DNA from: Hermodice carunculata
Taxonomy: Eukaryota; Annelida; Polychaeta; Eunicida; Amphinomidae
Direction of reading: 5' to 3'
NCBI GenBank assembly: GCA_964020975.1
Contig: OZ026624.1
Span: forward strand, 33,171,850 to 33,235,849
Length of the DNA stretch: 64,000 nt
This document shows positions 37,470-51,444 of the stretch, in pieces; positions within the stretch are counted from its first letter, which is position 1, and each line of letters begins with the position of its first letter. Made by a program: the position numbers and the translations under genes. The notes beneath the pieces are model-generated. The model worked only from the letters and a program-made list of their open reading frames with translations, did no database searches and was not told the DNA's origin.

Positions 37470-39120
37470 ATAAATTTGTGCAGATAATCGAAAAATTGCT
37501 CATATTTTCCATCAGTTTCATGTTAATACTGCTGGTGATGCTGCCCACTACACTCTAGTTTTTGAGAAATCTGTTCAGGAGATCAGGTCTAAATACAAGA
37601 ACCATGTAAACGTGAAATCAATCGCTAACCATTATCAGGGAATGGAAGCTTTTTATCAGGCTTCAAAAAGGTGTATACGCAAGAAACGTAAAGCTTTTAA
37701 CCCTCACAAAGCCACTGGGCATGACGGGATACCCTCCAAAATTAAAAGGATATCTCCTGAAAGCACTAGTCATGTGTGTACTTCTTTGATAAACATCTCA
37801 ATCTCAGCAGATATTTTCCCTGGCGATTTAAAACGAGCCTCTGTAGCTCCTGTGTACAAAAACAAGGACAGTCTATACAAGGCACATCACCGTCCAGTCA
37901 GTATCCTCTTATGTTTTTCAAAATGTTTGAACAAGTTATGGCCGACCGGCCTGGTCAATATTTTGATGATATATTCTTGCTTTACCATTCTGGCTATCGC
38001 AAGGGTTACAGCTGCTGTACCACCCTTCTCGAGTGTATAGCGGACTGGGGAATCGCCTTATACAACCATAAATCCATTGTCTTTGTGCTGATGGATCTTT
38101 CGAGAGCTTTCGAGAGAATGCCTCATCATTTACTGTTGTCCAAACTTATGAGCTATGGTGTATCACATGAACATCCAAAAGGATATCGTCTTAACTGGCC
38201 ATTAGACTCTAGAGAGTCAAAATAGAATATGTATGCAGCACATGGCTTCAGCCAGAAAAAAGGTGTACCACAGGGATCTATTTTGCGTCCCATTTTATTT
38301 ACTATTTTCATGAATGGCATCAGCTACTATATCAAGTCAGACGCTATAATTATGCTGATGACAACACCATCAGTCACACTGACAACACTTCCTGTGGTGT
38401 AGTTTCTTTCTCTTGAAACACAGAATAATATATGCTGTAGACTGGTTTGATGCGAACAATAGCACTGCTAACCCAGAGAAATTTCAGGGTATCTTGTCAG
38501 ACAATTTATTACAAGGCCTAGAAATTGAAGGTAACTATATCGACAATTCTGATTGCATAAAACTCCAAGGCATCGGCTACCTGGACAGAACCTTGGAAAT
38601 AGCTGAACATGTATCTTATCTGTGTAAGAAGACATCTAAACAAATAAAGGTAATGAAGCGCTTCACCAGGGTCTTGGATTTTGAGAGTAAACTTACCATT
38701 TTCAGGTCTTTTGCAAGGTCCAACTTTCTCTTTTGTCTAATTATCAGGGTTTGCGTTTGCTTTTAATGACCCTCACTTAGCATATCAGGACCTGCTTTCA
38801 CATGCCAGTGTATGAACTGTAAAGATACGTAGACTTTGGGCTATGAGTATTGAAGTATAAAAAATCATAAAACACAGTTGTTCCCCTGTGTTATGGGATA
38901 ATTGTTAAAATCAAAGAGAATGCTTATGGTTTCCGAGGTGGTTTAATGTTGGAAATATCAAAGTTCACTGCTATTCGCTACGGAAAACGATCGTTCAGAA
39001 ATAAAGGGGCTAAACTTAGAAACCATCTACCCTCTGTTATTAAAGAAAGCGATACTGTCAAAAATTTTAAATAGAAAATAAAAAGATGGCAGCAATATGT
39101 CTGGCCTTAAGTACTACTTA
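37470..39120 (+). pseudogene. LINE ORF2, decayed RT through C-terminus
   Basis: On the + strand: NPHKATGHDGIPSKIKRI (RT entry block, about 37.7 kb), DLKRASVAPVYKNKD (37.83 kb), HHRPVSILLCFSK, HSGYRKGYSCCTTLLECIAD (38.0 kb), VFVLMDLSRAFERMPHHLLL (motif A, 38.1 kb), KKGVPQGSILRPILFTIFMN (motif B, 38.27 kb), a YADD-type block (YYADDN, about 38.35 kb), WFDANNSTANPEKFQGIL (38.45 kb), LTIFRSFARSNFLFC (38.7 kb), and the C-terminal SFRNKGAKLRNHLPSVIKES (39.0 kb). The frames change at least twice, and stops are present. The endonuclease is absent, so this is 5'-truncated. A CR1/L2-like clade is likely. It differs from the 20-24 kb family. Confidence 0.85.
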
Positions 39121-40003
39121 ACTAGATGGCAAGACTTGTATATATGGGGGTTTCGTGAAAGCTGCTCCTCGTGTGTAGATACAAGAAAAAAACAGACTAG
39201 TAACACAACAATTTTTGTTTGTCGGTACGCTTCGAATCACAAAAATGGGAAACATTGAAGTTCCATGACCACTGACGACAGTACCGCACGAGCACCAGAC
39301 ATGCCGCCTCTAATATATCCAATGTCACATCATCACACCTACAATTACTGACACCTCAGTACGCAGCCAAGCAGTTGGTGCGCATCAGTCACAGGGGTGT
39401 GGCGCCTGTTCCGCGTCCACCTGCTGTGAAAGAATTTTAATGTTTAACTGTTTAATTTTACTATCAATCATTATTGTATAATCTAATTTTGTTTTCGCAA
39501 AATTACATATGAAAACTGAAGAAATTAACAAAGATTGATGGTTCGATGTTCCATTCAGTCTACAAGAAGCCACAAGAGGCACATGCTCAATGCTAATTGC
39601 TATGACGCCTTATTCTCAGAGGTATTCTTTGGCGAACCCGTGTAAGCACGGATTTACGGTCCTCTCTGCTGTCCCCCATGTTTGCAATGATCATTGCTAC
39701 TCTAAGTTAATGCCAGACACCCCCAAAGACTAAACGTGGCATGCAAAATTGTTATGAAACTATCATTAATTAGTATTCATATTAGACATATTCAAATTAG
39801 CTGCCGGGCTGTTCCAGTAGCCCACATACTCAACCAAAGAAGTATTTGTATATGTGGGTTGCTCCTTCAAACAGGACAAAAGAATTTTTCGTACCAGTTA
39901 ACAACTTCAATTAGTTTTTATTAGATTTTTCTCTTTTCTTTTCTTTTTCTTCGTTGTAAGAAAAGTGACTGTCACACTCTTAAAATACCCACTGAGTTTG
40001 GAA
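39121..40003. other. No recognised gene
   Basis: Short frames without motif, then the ATC microsatellite. Confidence 0.5.
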
Positions 40004-40131
<128 letters not shown>

Positions 40132-40826
40132 TAAGTGCCACATCTGCTGTTTGCATCAAGATATTTGCCTTTAGCCTAAGGGAAAGCGATCGTGACGGGG
40201 AAATTAATTTGAACGTGCCGTATTCTATTGAATGGAAGCCTAAGAAACCAGCTTGTTCGTATATGTGTGGGTGCATTTTAATGTGGTTAGCATGCAGTAA
40301 AACTTTGCCTGCGTACACCGACCCTTCTCGTCGCATTACAGAGATCTGGTTTTTAGACCCGATCTGATTTTAACCCCACTCGAAGTCGTCTTCCGTTGAA
40401 ATTCATACATAATAATAGCCGGGCGAAAAGGACTGTGTACGCAGGCAAAGCAAACACGTAAATTATGTAGTCACATGTTTAAAAAGACTGTCTTTTATTG
40501 CCTGACCGTGACAGTCTTTAAAACTTACACAAAGGCAATTTGGCATTCTTATCGCAAAGAAATGTACAGAAGTGAAACATTCTTTTGCACTGGGTGACCA
40601 TAACACAGGCACGTAGCAACAACACTGCACACTGCACGAAGAATCTACTTCGTATTTAGTGAAAAGTACAATGTCAGTACTTGCAACGTAGGGGCAGCGG
40701 ACTACGGTTATAAATCCTTCTAATTTACATATTAACAATTTGCGAGTCTTAAAAATATCAGCAAATTCAGATGTTAAAATTTGGTGAACATCATTTAATA
40801 CACAAATGTCACAAACACGATGGCGA
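40132..40826. other. No recognised gene
   Basis: A 159-codon - frame (40463-40942) starts in the TA microsatellite; the unique part has no motif. Confidence 0.45.
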
Positions 40827-40848
40827 ATATATGTATATATATAAATAT

Positions 40849-40922
<74 letters not shown>
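40827..40922. repeat. (TA)n microsatellite with TAAA variants
   Basis: About 48 units, broken by TAAATA variants in its first third. Confidence 0.96.
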
Positions 40923-40924
<2 letters not shown>

Positions 40925-41646
40925 TACAATCATGTGCAACAAAGCGTTGTGGCGGCGAATTTGGCATTTGAAGTATTGCTATGGACTATGCCGAAGGAGT
41001 TTGTTGCAAGTGATGATTAAATGTGACATACACATGCCAGAATCTGCAGATAAGTCGACTGTACCTTGGATTTAATGATTTTTATTACTTTTGTGAGTCC
41101 ATAATAGTTTACTTGATGCAAGGTTGGTGACTGATTAGCACGTGTGTGGCAGTACATGCGTAATTGTGTATTACTTCTTGCGTGAACATGTCTCAAGATT
41201 CGTCAAGCATAGATGTAGGAAGCATAATTAGAGAGCCATTAGAAACTATTTGCGACGAAATACAGTCTCAAATTAAAAATGGTAATCATATTCAGGATAT
41301 TGACTGGCATTTCTAAAAAAAAATATATATATACAGGAACAAGAGAAAAGCCAGCTTTTGTCCCCAACACTTGTCTAAAACATTTCACAGAGGCTTCATG
41401 GGAAAGATAAAGAGCTTTGGCCATTAAGATTGGACGATAATGCCTTACAACAATACTGAAGACTGGTGAGTCTGGGATTCCATGGGCTGTCCTAAACAGA
41501 GGGCGATAGTGATATTACAGATCAAAGAATCATTGACATGCGTTGTGGCAATCTAGGAATAGACCTAAAGGTTGGTGAAATCCACAGAAGTCACTATGTG
41601 GGCCGTATACAGCAATACCAAGCAAGACCCATAGAATATTCCTGGC
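40923..41646. other. No recognised gene
   Basis: Unique DNA without motif. Confidence 0.4.
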
Positions 41647-41723
41647 CAAAAAACAAAACAAAAAACCAAAACAAAAAACAAAAAAACAAAAACAAAAACA
41701 AAAACAAAAAAAACAAAAAAAAA

Positions 41724-41754
<31 letters not shown>

Positions 41755-41790
41755 AAACAAAAAAACAAAAACAAAACAAAACATAAAAAC
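41647..41790. repeat. (AAAAC)n-like A-rich tract
   Basis: About 140 bases of A runs separated by single C. All long frames over it are artefacts. Confidence 0.95.
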
Positions 41791-42029
41791 CCCAGGCATC
41801 CACTAGTTTAACATGGGCTGCTCTAGAGAGTAGTTTGTGGAGAAAATAGTAGTGTCGCACGGACTGTTATATGACATGGACATGATAGCTAAAAGTATGG
41901 GTGAGCATTCTCTTTCATTGTACATTTTCAATAGTCATTAAAATTTAGGCTTGACAATTAGATCTGATTTAAAGTAGATAGAATGCAGGAATAATTTAAT
42001 GATCAGGGCGTCTAAGTAGCGTAATATTC

Positions 42030-42891
42030 TGAAATTACAATGTAAGCTAGATCAAGAACCGTTGGAGGTTACTTATATTTCAATTATGAAACCTTTCTTA
42101 GAATGTACGAGCGTGGGCAGGGACGGCCGTGTTCAAAAACAAAGTGACCAGTCGGAAATCATTCCCTTGTATGCTGCCCGGAAAGTGACTAGGGTCACGG
42201 AAGCAACATACATAGCTGTATGAAGAAACTGGCAGGGCTACGTTAGCAAAGCGTTGCGAAATTGCTGAATTGGTACAAATGTATAAAATTGTTCATAATT
42301 TTGGTCCAGGTGACTAACAAAATGTGTTTCCTTATATACCAGAAACACAATTGTTTTAGGAAAAACGCACGTCGGACGTTTGATATTCTATACTTTAGAG
42401 CTCGAATTGATTTATGTGACTGATCCTCTTTTCTTCTTCTACTAGTTTGTGTGATTATCTGTTTTTTGACATCCGTAATATTTCTTCTTTGTCTGAATTC
42501 CTGTTGCTGGTAAAGCCTGATATCCCACACCCAGCTCAGAATATCCCTTTGTTTTGCGCCAGGGAAAGGTTGAAAGCAATATAACATGCTAGATACAGGA
42601 TTGGTAGCAGTCCGCTGGAAGAACATTTTGGGCACTAAACGTGTGAAACTTTCTTCACTATGCAACTCTAACTAAAGGATGGAAAATCAATGGCACTATT
42701 TTTTCGCGTGTTCTCGATATACCATTTGCAAAAATTGTGTACCTTTATCACTATGGCTGCCCCTTTTACCTTCCAGACTCGTCTTCACAGTAGGTCAACC
42801 TGCTGCCTGTCAAAAAAATAAAGCCGTTTTCCTCGCTGTTGAAAAATATATTTTAACTACGAAGCGATTTCGTCTAAGTGGTGTTACATGA
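42030..42891 (+). pseudogene. LINE C-terminal end
   Basis: Starts with a LINE thumb-like segment (LDQEPLEVTYISIMKPFLEC, about 42.05 kb; YAARKVTRVTEATYIAV). It then passes through a broken part to an open frame (42679-42891) with HYFFACSRYT, a hydrophobic middle, and AVFLAVEKYILTTKRF, the usual terminal helix of this LINE type. Frames change several times. A 140-codon - strand frame (42243-42665) is only the antisense of this remnant. 5'-truncated. Confidence 0.75.
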
Positions 42892-45800
42892 GAATCAAAG
42901 TATTCCGGGATGTTTATAATGAAAATCCTCATCAAATATTGGGAAAATTTTTGCCAACATAGCAAGTGTGCCATCTGGGGCTCTAAATGGTGCTATGTAG
43001 GGTTCAATTTCATATTTTTAATTTCTAGGGTTCAAATTTACAATTTTCTTTCTTGCATCTTGGACACAGCTGTGCTTGAACGCAGCTGGAGATTTGTCCA
43101 TGCCGGTAGGCACCGTCGTGTTGGGGCTTACCAAGGAATCGTTCGTAAGCAAGCATGGAACCCGTGTAGCAGTGGATGGTCAGTATTACGGTACCATGAC
43201 GCGTTACCAGTAGGTGGGTCATGCATATAGCGTCCTTTTTCAATGTATTGCATGAACTGTACTGTACTGAATTTCAAGCTCCGGGCTTAATGTTCCAAGT
43301 TGAGTGCAATGACGACGCTACGCCGACCATTGCCCTTTGTTAACGGTATTAAATTCAAGCCAACGGGCACTACGTCGTGAATTTGTGGTGTTATGCGGGT
43401 CATCAAATGACTACTTTAGCTGTTGGGTGCAGCTTAAAATGGTCATCTGATATTTCTGGAAGTTAAGATGCAATCAATATGCCCGAGGGCAAAGAGAACA
43501 TTAGCCTCCTTATTCCTTTCTTCTTACGTACTCTCCACAACATGTAACTTGTCATATGATACGTATATCCCTGAAAGCTTTCCAAAAGCGAAGACAGTTC
43601 GTTTTGCCTGCGACAAAGTAAAATGGTGTGATATGGATCATGATGTTGATTCATTTATTTTATATATATAGTTATGGACACAGTAGCATATATCTTTCCC
43701 GTCCCACCCCAGCCCATACCCACCACAACCAGCTGCTAGTCAAGTGTCGTTTGCTTCAATTAAATGAACCTTATTTCTGCAACAGCATAATTAGACAGCG
43801 ATATATTTTGCACCAAAAAGGAATAAGGCATCAACACCCACACGTATACATATGACACAACTATACATTCACTGATCACCAGCATTGAACAACAAAAAAG
43901 ACACCGAAGTGTCAAAATGGAAATTGACATAACATTGAAAATATTTATCAACAAACGACGGCCGAGTCACTGCACATGTGATGCATAGTCACACTCACCC
44001 GTCAATGGATAGAAAGTTATGTGGAGAGATACATGACCAGGGAATGTACAAGTACCACATACCATTTTAAGATGATTTAATGAGATACCGTATTTTACAA
44101 ATTTCGAATCACAATCACATTTCGTTTTTTCCTATTTCAATTTTTTATCAAAATTGTTAAATTGAGTATCACTTGCCACGTGAGATAAGGTTTTGGAAGG
44201 GGATCCTGCAGCACAAGAAAAAAAAAAGGGGGACGAAGCTCACACGGGCATAATTTGCAACCAGATCCTCAAATAATAGCTACTTTTGATTTTTTTGGTT
44301 TGGTTTTGGTTCACACATTCGTACTTAAGAATATAAAAGGCAACTGTCGTCTTCATTATGCAGTTTGCATCGGTTATATTCGAAATCAAGGGCATGTGAC
44401 ACTTGTTAATGAACATATTAAACAGCTTGGAGATAAAGACGTATCTTGCTATGACCATTATTCAGAAGTTTATTCCGAAAATTCACCAAGTGTCAAGGCC
44501 ACAGACCACAGTTACAAATCCATCTATTTTTCATATTAGCATTTTTCAGTCTAAAAAATCAGCATTTTGGTATTTTAAAATTCCGTTAACGGCATTTAGC
44601 AGATAAAAATGTCAGAAAACATGGATTGATTTTTGTCATATAATTCCAAGCTCGTTAATTTGTGATAATTGAAATACGAAACAACACCTGGATGTCAGCT
44701 TTATACAGGTGTATGAACTGTGCTCTTGCCAGGGTCACATCATTGTCCTTCCCCACCATAAAGTTCCCACCTGGCCTGGAAGACAGTGCACCTATGTGAC
44801 CACCAATGAAGCAACTCTGAGATGCAGCAAACCTGACTTAGCTAATTTTATTTAAACAGAAGCTACAGCATTTTGAAAACACAGTATTTTCACAATTATG
44901 GAAAATCTCCGTTGGGATGCGCAACCAGCCAATCACAACTGTGGTCTGTAACCTCAATTGCATCATCGCTCATTGTGCATATCTTTATTACATTGTTCAG
45001 TTCCCCGCGTATATCATATCCCAATAATTCAAAGCACAATGTGTGGTGCCATCCTGTACCATAATCTTGCCTAATGTCAATAAAACATGCACATAAATAC
45101 TTCTTGTTCGTGTATATTGTATATTTATAAATAGGTACCCCCAGTACCGAAATGCGGCCACTTATTTGCACATTTCACAAAGTAAATCGATATGAGGCTT
45201 CCAAGCTGTCGATTTGGGTCGAACAAGTATCCGCTCTATGTGCTGCAATGTCTGGAAACTAATTTTTAAAGGTGTGGGGAAAAGCTAAATGATAATACCA
45301 TGTCTAACTTTTGAGTAACATCAATATATCTTACCCATTTGTTTTTCGTTGATATTGTGGTCTTTTTTCGGTAGAATTATTTGCACTTGGATATCAGGAG
45401 ATCAATTTTTGATAATTCCAATTCGATGACCGTGCACGGAAAACGTGGGTGTAAATGACATCCAAATCTTTTGAATTGCCGTCAGCACTAAGGAAAATAA
45501 GAGTAAGTACATTATAGCAATGAATGAAAATTGACCTTTCAAGATAATATGCCCCATGCAAAGTAAAGTTGTTGACCCCATTTAGTTCAAAGGGGAAATG
45601 GCCAAACATTTGGACATTTTGTTTGCACTTATAATAGCTTTGAAGGGGACTGGTTATGTTTGGTCATTTAGCATCATTTAAGCACAATCAATACAAATAA
45701 AGGAAACGAGACCCAGGAACAGCTTTTCTAAAGTTATCATCTGCATGATTATGGCAGTGTTTTGCCTATAATATATCTCGTAGCACATCACACGATAAAT

Positions 45801-46699
45801 ATCTCAAGCTAAATGATTAATATTAGCATCGAAATTGCTCAGGCCTTTATTTTATGATCAGGGTATAATATAGCACAGATTACATTTTTGGAGTGCAGCA
45901 AAGCATATATTTGAGTACCGATAATAAGCATACAAATAACAATATTCCAAATACGGACTACCATGCTGTTCACTCCTAAGTTTACAAGTTACAAAGAACA
46001 ATTCAGTCTTTTCTACTGAAACTCTCCGCACGAAAACCAGAAGTAAAACCAACATGAGGCCAAAAACTCTGGAAAGGGTAACACGAACCATTATTGTACA
46101 GACTATATTTTTTAATAAACAAAAATTTAGGTCGATCAGGACAGCTAAATAGGTGCTCTGCAATTTGTAGCGCAAGTGTGGAATGGGTTCGGCCCAGCAA
46201 AGCAAGACCCTTTTTATGAACAAACTAAATAACCCCTTCCTGCAACAATCACACTAACCAATGAAATAAATCTTGCACCACAGCACATGGATAGACCAGT
46301 GGCCCCACTTAAGCACTGAAAATCGAACCTGTAAAACGATATTTTCTGCCTATTCTAAAGGAATCAACAGAAACTTTACTTGAAAACTGCAATATAGCAA
46401 ACGAAATGTCTCATATCAACAATGTCCAAAATAAAGCAGGTAATCCTAATTTCATTGGATGTGTTCTGCTGCTATGATTTCACAGTTGAGTGAAAGTGGT
46501 GTCGTAAAACCAGAGAAATACCTGCTCGTGTAGCGTGTGCACATTCTAATATCAAAATGTCCTGGAACTTTAAAGGCTCGGAAATTGAAAATGCAGCCAC
46601 ATGTTTAAATGCAGTGAGCTCAAGCTAATTATGCAAATTTGGCAAAGACGAATATTAACCTGCAAGTTGTAGCACGTTTTGCCTTTTCCTCCTTAAAGT
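42892..46699. other. No recognised gene
   Basis: About 3.8 kb of AT-rich DNA. Overlapping frames of 60-121 codons (for example 45858-46223 on -, 44255-44539 on +) show no motif or splice support. No repeats of note. Confidence 0.5.
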
Positions 46700-48030
46700 G
46701 ATCCGGCAGTGCTCTGATAGAAGCAGTCGATCATGAAAAGTTCTGCCTCATGGATAATAAAACACTTGCACTCTGCCCCTTGGGTGCAAGAGAGGAGCTG
46801 TAAATTGATTGAGTTTAGTGCTGCAGAACTAAACTGCTCTCTTGAGGAGGTGGATAAAAGGAAGTTTACTTTTTAGGTGTGGGTACTGCACAAAGGTGGA
46901 GGCCTTGGAGGCCCAGTTGGCAGCCATTAAGAGATAGCTGGAGAAGGCTGAGGACAGAGGCAGGGCTGCAGGTATTGTAAGGAAGGGAGGTAGTTAGAAG
47001 GTCCAGGAGAGGGTAAAGCAGGCTGAAGGGTAATAGGATGGGGGCAGAGTTTGAGAAGGAGGTGAGGACGAGGGGAGGCAGAGAGTTTCAGCAAGTAATG
47101 AGAGGGGGACCAGGAGGGACCTACAAGAGAGGCAGTGGTGATATAAAAGTTAGGTAGTAGCATAGTGAAGAAGTTGGATAGGACAGATAAGGAGCATAAA
47201 ATAAGTGGTGCCTACCCAGGGTCAAGATTTTGGGCAATAAGAGAGGCTTGAGGGGGTAATGGGGAGCTTCTGAGAGTCACTGTACAGGTGGGGACTAATG
47301 ATCTAATGGACAGGGAAAAGAGGGGGTAGAGCATAGAAACTGCGATGGTGTTAGACAGGTACAAGCCGCTAGGGAGATTTTAGCACAGCTAGACTGTGAT
47401 GCTTTGATAATGGTGACATTACAAAGGCCTAGGGTGAGTATGTGGGAGGCGAGGTGGATCTGCAGGATCAATAGGAGGTCAGAGAGTTTGCGTATAGAGA
47501 GGGGAATAGCATTTAGATATGTGTAGGGGGTTACGAGCGGGGGGGGGGGGGATGTTTGCTGGATATGTGCTGCAACTGGTCCAGAAGGGAAGTGAAAAGC
47601 TAGGGCATGCTGAAAGTGAGAGGGTGAAGCAGCTAGGATGCCAAACAACCCAGAATCTGAAAGTCAATAACAGAGTGATGGAGATAGATGAACCAAAAGT
47701 GACGGGAAAAGAAGAATGTAGAAGAGAACAACAGCATTGCAATAGGATATGTCAATTGTGGAGGAATTAAACAGACAGCAGCAATAGACGATGCAGCTGA
47801 AAGTGAAAACATGGATATTATAACACTAGTAGAAACAAGTAGAGGGAGAGAAAATGGACAAACTAAGGGAATCAGAGTTGGGATTTTGATAAATAAAGGT
47901 ACAGAGTGACATAACATCTGTTATGACATATGGAAAGATGATGAGGAGGTGAAAAATGAAATGCAGTTGATTAGAATAGAATAGAATGGATATAGAGTAG
48001 TAATGGAGGTGGTGTGCGAGTGATGTGAGG
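46700..48030 (+). pseudogene. LINE 5' part: coiled coil, SGNH-like, start of endonuclease
   Basis: The + strand shows a coiled-coil-like block (LEAQLAAIKR, LEKAEDRGRAAGIVRKG, KVQERVKQAEG; 46.89-47.03 kb), then SSIVKKLDR and GAYPGSRFWAIREA (47.16-47.25 kb). VTVQVGTNDLMDREK (about 47.28 kb) matches the GTND-type catalytic block of SGNH hydrolases. LDCDALIMVTLQRP follows (47.39 kb), then IGYVNCGGIKQTAAI and ENMDIITLVETSRG (47.74-47.85 kb), the beginning of an endonuclease domain. Stops and frame changes break it, and the RT is absent, so the copy is 3'-truncated. The G-rich composition differs from its flanks. Confidence 0.65.
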
Positions 48031-51000
48031 ATCTATATATCTGTATAATATGATGCATGACCATGACAAACAAGTGGAGAGCAATTTTACTGTTTCAAAA
48101 TTCACTTTTAACAAATGGGTTGATACCCTTTGATAATGATTTTTCTGGACCTGTTCTGAATTGCAAGCCATGTGGTCTTTGATGGGAAGTTTCAATCACA
48201 CGATTGTGGCCGCCATTATGAAAACCCATACCTGATATATTTTCATGCCAAAAATTTGGTGAACACATTATTGTGTCAAAGTATCGAGGAGTCACAAATG
48301 TGTGTAAATTCATTATTTTTATTTGCTAATGCAATTTAGCCTTGAATCAACACTAAATGTATTTGTGATGTATCTATAATCACTGAAGAAAGCAGTGTGT
48401 ATTTTGATGAGTCTGGGTGCTCTGATCACATTTAATAATCTTAAAATGGAGGTTCTCTCATTGAGTCTGTCACTGTGTTTTATTGTGCCACGACTTTCAA
48501 TAATTGTGCACTTAAAATATATTTTTCCTATGGATACATCAAATTCTGTCCTCTCATTCCTGTCTTACTGTATTGGTCCTTCTCCAGCATGTTGTACTTT
48601 ATTAAAGTTGAAACTAAGTATATCTCCTACCCATTCAGCAAAATAGTAAATTGAAGTAACATCTAAATATAACAAGCGAATATACCATCACACTAGCAAC
48701 CATTTTGAGTGTCAGCTAAGAGGTACAATTTGAAATGAAAATTTAATATTCAATAACAATCAATGAAGGAACACCCAAAGGAGCCCCATACACAAGCACT
48801 GTGTGTAATTTCCTGTCGATGTTTAAATGTATGTACACCTGTGTCAACCAGGGAAGGCGTGGGTGTGCTTGATTATGTAGGTAAGGATTGATCTACACAT
48901 AAGTGTAAATCGGTACACTCTATGATGAACATTTCCATGTCTCAACATATTTTGGAGACAATTATAAATTATGAAACACATTTAAAAGCACAACTTTTAC
49001 CATTAACGTTTACCTCAATCTCTACCGTGAAATATATCTTGGTGTCACAAGGGGGTGGCAGTTTTCTGTTTTCTGGCAGGTCAACGTGTACATACATGTA
49101 GTCTACCAGAGATACAGATCTGTGAGGTACTGATATAATTTGGCGCACATCAGAGCGTTCCATGGAACATTTATAGGTCAATATGTTCCTGTGTTGATAA
49201 TGCGAGAAAACTGACATTCAGATGACCTAGTGATTTGGTTATATGCATGGCATATGTTTTTTCTCTTCATGGATGGCTCAGTATTTTTTTTTTGTAAAAC
49301 CATGTGAAAGAAGAATGATGTTTCAGCCTACTAAAATACAGATTTTATCACTATTACCTACATATTTTATTTTAGTGAGGGTATTCTCTGAATTAAAACA
49401 CTCCAAATGGAAACCTACCTGAAGACAACGCCAACCAATTTGAAGGGAATCTGACAAATTATGTTTGAGATGGGTATATCTTAATGAAAACAAGTATTAT
49501 TGCTGAAATAAACATTTTACAAATCATTGGTAATGTTAAAAATATAATTACAATTCCGGAAATGTGAACAGCACCAAGGCTATGCAATTTGCATTGGTCC
49601 TTATTATGGCCATCAACCAAACGAAGTTTAAAATTTATCTGATAAAAGATGTAAATCTACTAGTGGTTGCGCTACAAGCAGTGTAACGGAGGAAAGGTTG
49701 GAAAGATGAACTCACAGACATAAAGAATCCCATAAAATATGCAGATGCATGCCATGTTCAGGTGACAACTGCTAGTAATATGATGATTACCGATGCATTT
49801 TACCCATGTCCATCATATGTTGGTGACTTGATCAAATTTTAAGAATTCGGATACGTAGCAGGAAAGAGATCTCCACAGTAAATACAGAATCAGTCAGCTG
49901 GAGATTGGCTTTATGGAGAAGTAATTTCATGTGATATGGCCTCCAGTCTCCCTAGTTTTTAACAATCAATGACTCAGATAATTCTCACTTTAATTTCAAT
50001 AATCACAGTTTTATATCCAGTTAAGCAGGTATACAGACAAATCAATAATTTCGCCTAAAGTACTGAAAAGATTATTAAATCCATATCAATGTGCATCCCT
50101 TGATATTGGCCTGTCCACAGTTTTTATGGTACAGGCAAGCCACTTTCTGTGTTGATTTAAGACATGAGCAGTTATTAAGAGCAATTGATTGATCATTACG
50201 GAACCATTATTTTGTACTTTTGACTCCTTAAAAAGAGGGGGCCCAAATGGTATGACCCATGATTGCCTGACATGTGTTTTCTGGGACCATAAACAATAAA
50301 TAGCGCTAATGGTATCATATTAGCCATACAAAGAAATAATGCATGTCTTTACAATAGTACAGAAAAACATGACCAAAATTCATAAATTCCAAACATGAGT
50401 AATAAGAAGTTGCCTCCACAAACGTGAGTAATAGGACGTCACCTTCTTAAAAAGTTTGATCATACAGATCATACAGTGTCAATTGTGACTTTCCTTTTTT
50501 TTCTTTTAATGCAAGACATAATGTTATTCAGAAACTTAAATTTATATTTTATTTGAATATTGAGTTTCTTAAATAATTATAAATTACGAATTAAATTCAT
50601 AGTTTGGTTGGGCAAAAAGTACAGTACATTTGCTGCGCATTCAATACAGGCTGAACAAATATTTACAAAAATACAAAAATTACCGTATAATATTCTTGTA
50701 AATGTAATTAATTGGTAACAAATATACTGGCACATGATGATGATGACGACGACAACGGCCAAGCGCTATGGCAACATTTATCACACAACAATCATTGCTC
50801 CAGTTAAAACGCTTAACTTTGGCACCCATTTCGATGATTGATATGGGCACAAGTTTCTGGTAGTCGCTGTAATGACTCTTAATTATCACTGTTACTAGTT
50901 ATTTTATAAAACAATATCGTTATGGTTATTTGTTTGTTAGCCAGAACACCATACATGTTTCCCAGAACCATTTAGGCAATTGCATAACAAATACATTGAT

Positions 51001-51072
51001 CTAAAAAATACATTGATGTAATTTCGATAACTATCTATACATGATAATAATAACCTGAAGCTTTAAAATGAG
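48031..51072. other. No recognised gene
   Basis: About 3 kb of AT-rich DNA with only short frames and no motif. Confidence 0.5.
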
Positions 51073-51349
51073 ATTAACTCTGCAAGTGTTAATTGCAACA
51101 AAAGTTGTGCTATTCTGATTTATTATAATGATTGCAGATGCAATTTCACCGTCAAGGACTTTTGGTGTGCCACTTTGATTTATGAATATAATTGCAAGGT
51201 CAAATTCATCGTAAACAGACTGGTAATTCAAATGGCAGCATGTCTACATTTTCAAAAAAAAGATGGTCCAAGGTTTCCTGGTTGGTGCTTGTGGCATGTC
51301 AAACAGCTGCTTGATTCAGTCTCTAGGTAGCACATGAAAGGGTTAATCT
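51073..51349. repeat. Possible TTAA-flanked MITE with inner 58-bp duplication
   Basis: Starts TTAACTCTGCAAGTGTTAATT and ends ACATGAAAGGGTTAA, weakly inverted and similar to the ends of the 27-kb MITE. Inside, 51108-51165 and 51168-51225 are two related copies of about 58 bp (gtgc-a-t-tgatttat...aattgca). The terminal match is imperfect, so this is a weaker call. Confidence 0.35.
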
Positions 51350-51358
51350 AGGAATAGG

Positions 51359-51441
<83 letters not shown>
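51359..51441. repeat. (TA)n microsatellite
   Basis: About 41 TA units. Confidence 0.97.

Positions 51442-51444
<3 letters not shown>

Noticed and set aside
42243-42665. 140-codon - strand open frame
   Set aside because: It is the antisense of a LINE C-terminal remnant on the + strand, which explains the sequence better.
45858-46223. 121-codon - strand frame as a membrane protein
   Set aside because: The hydrophobic stretch fits AT-rich chance sequence; a second overlapping frame is equally open, and no splice or start support was seen.
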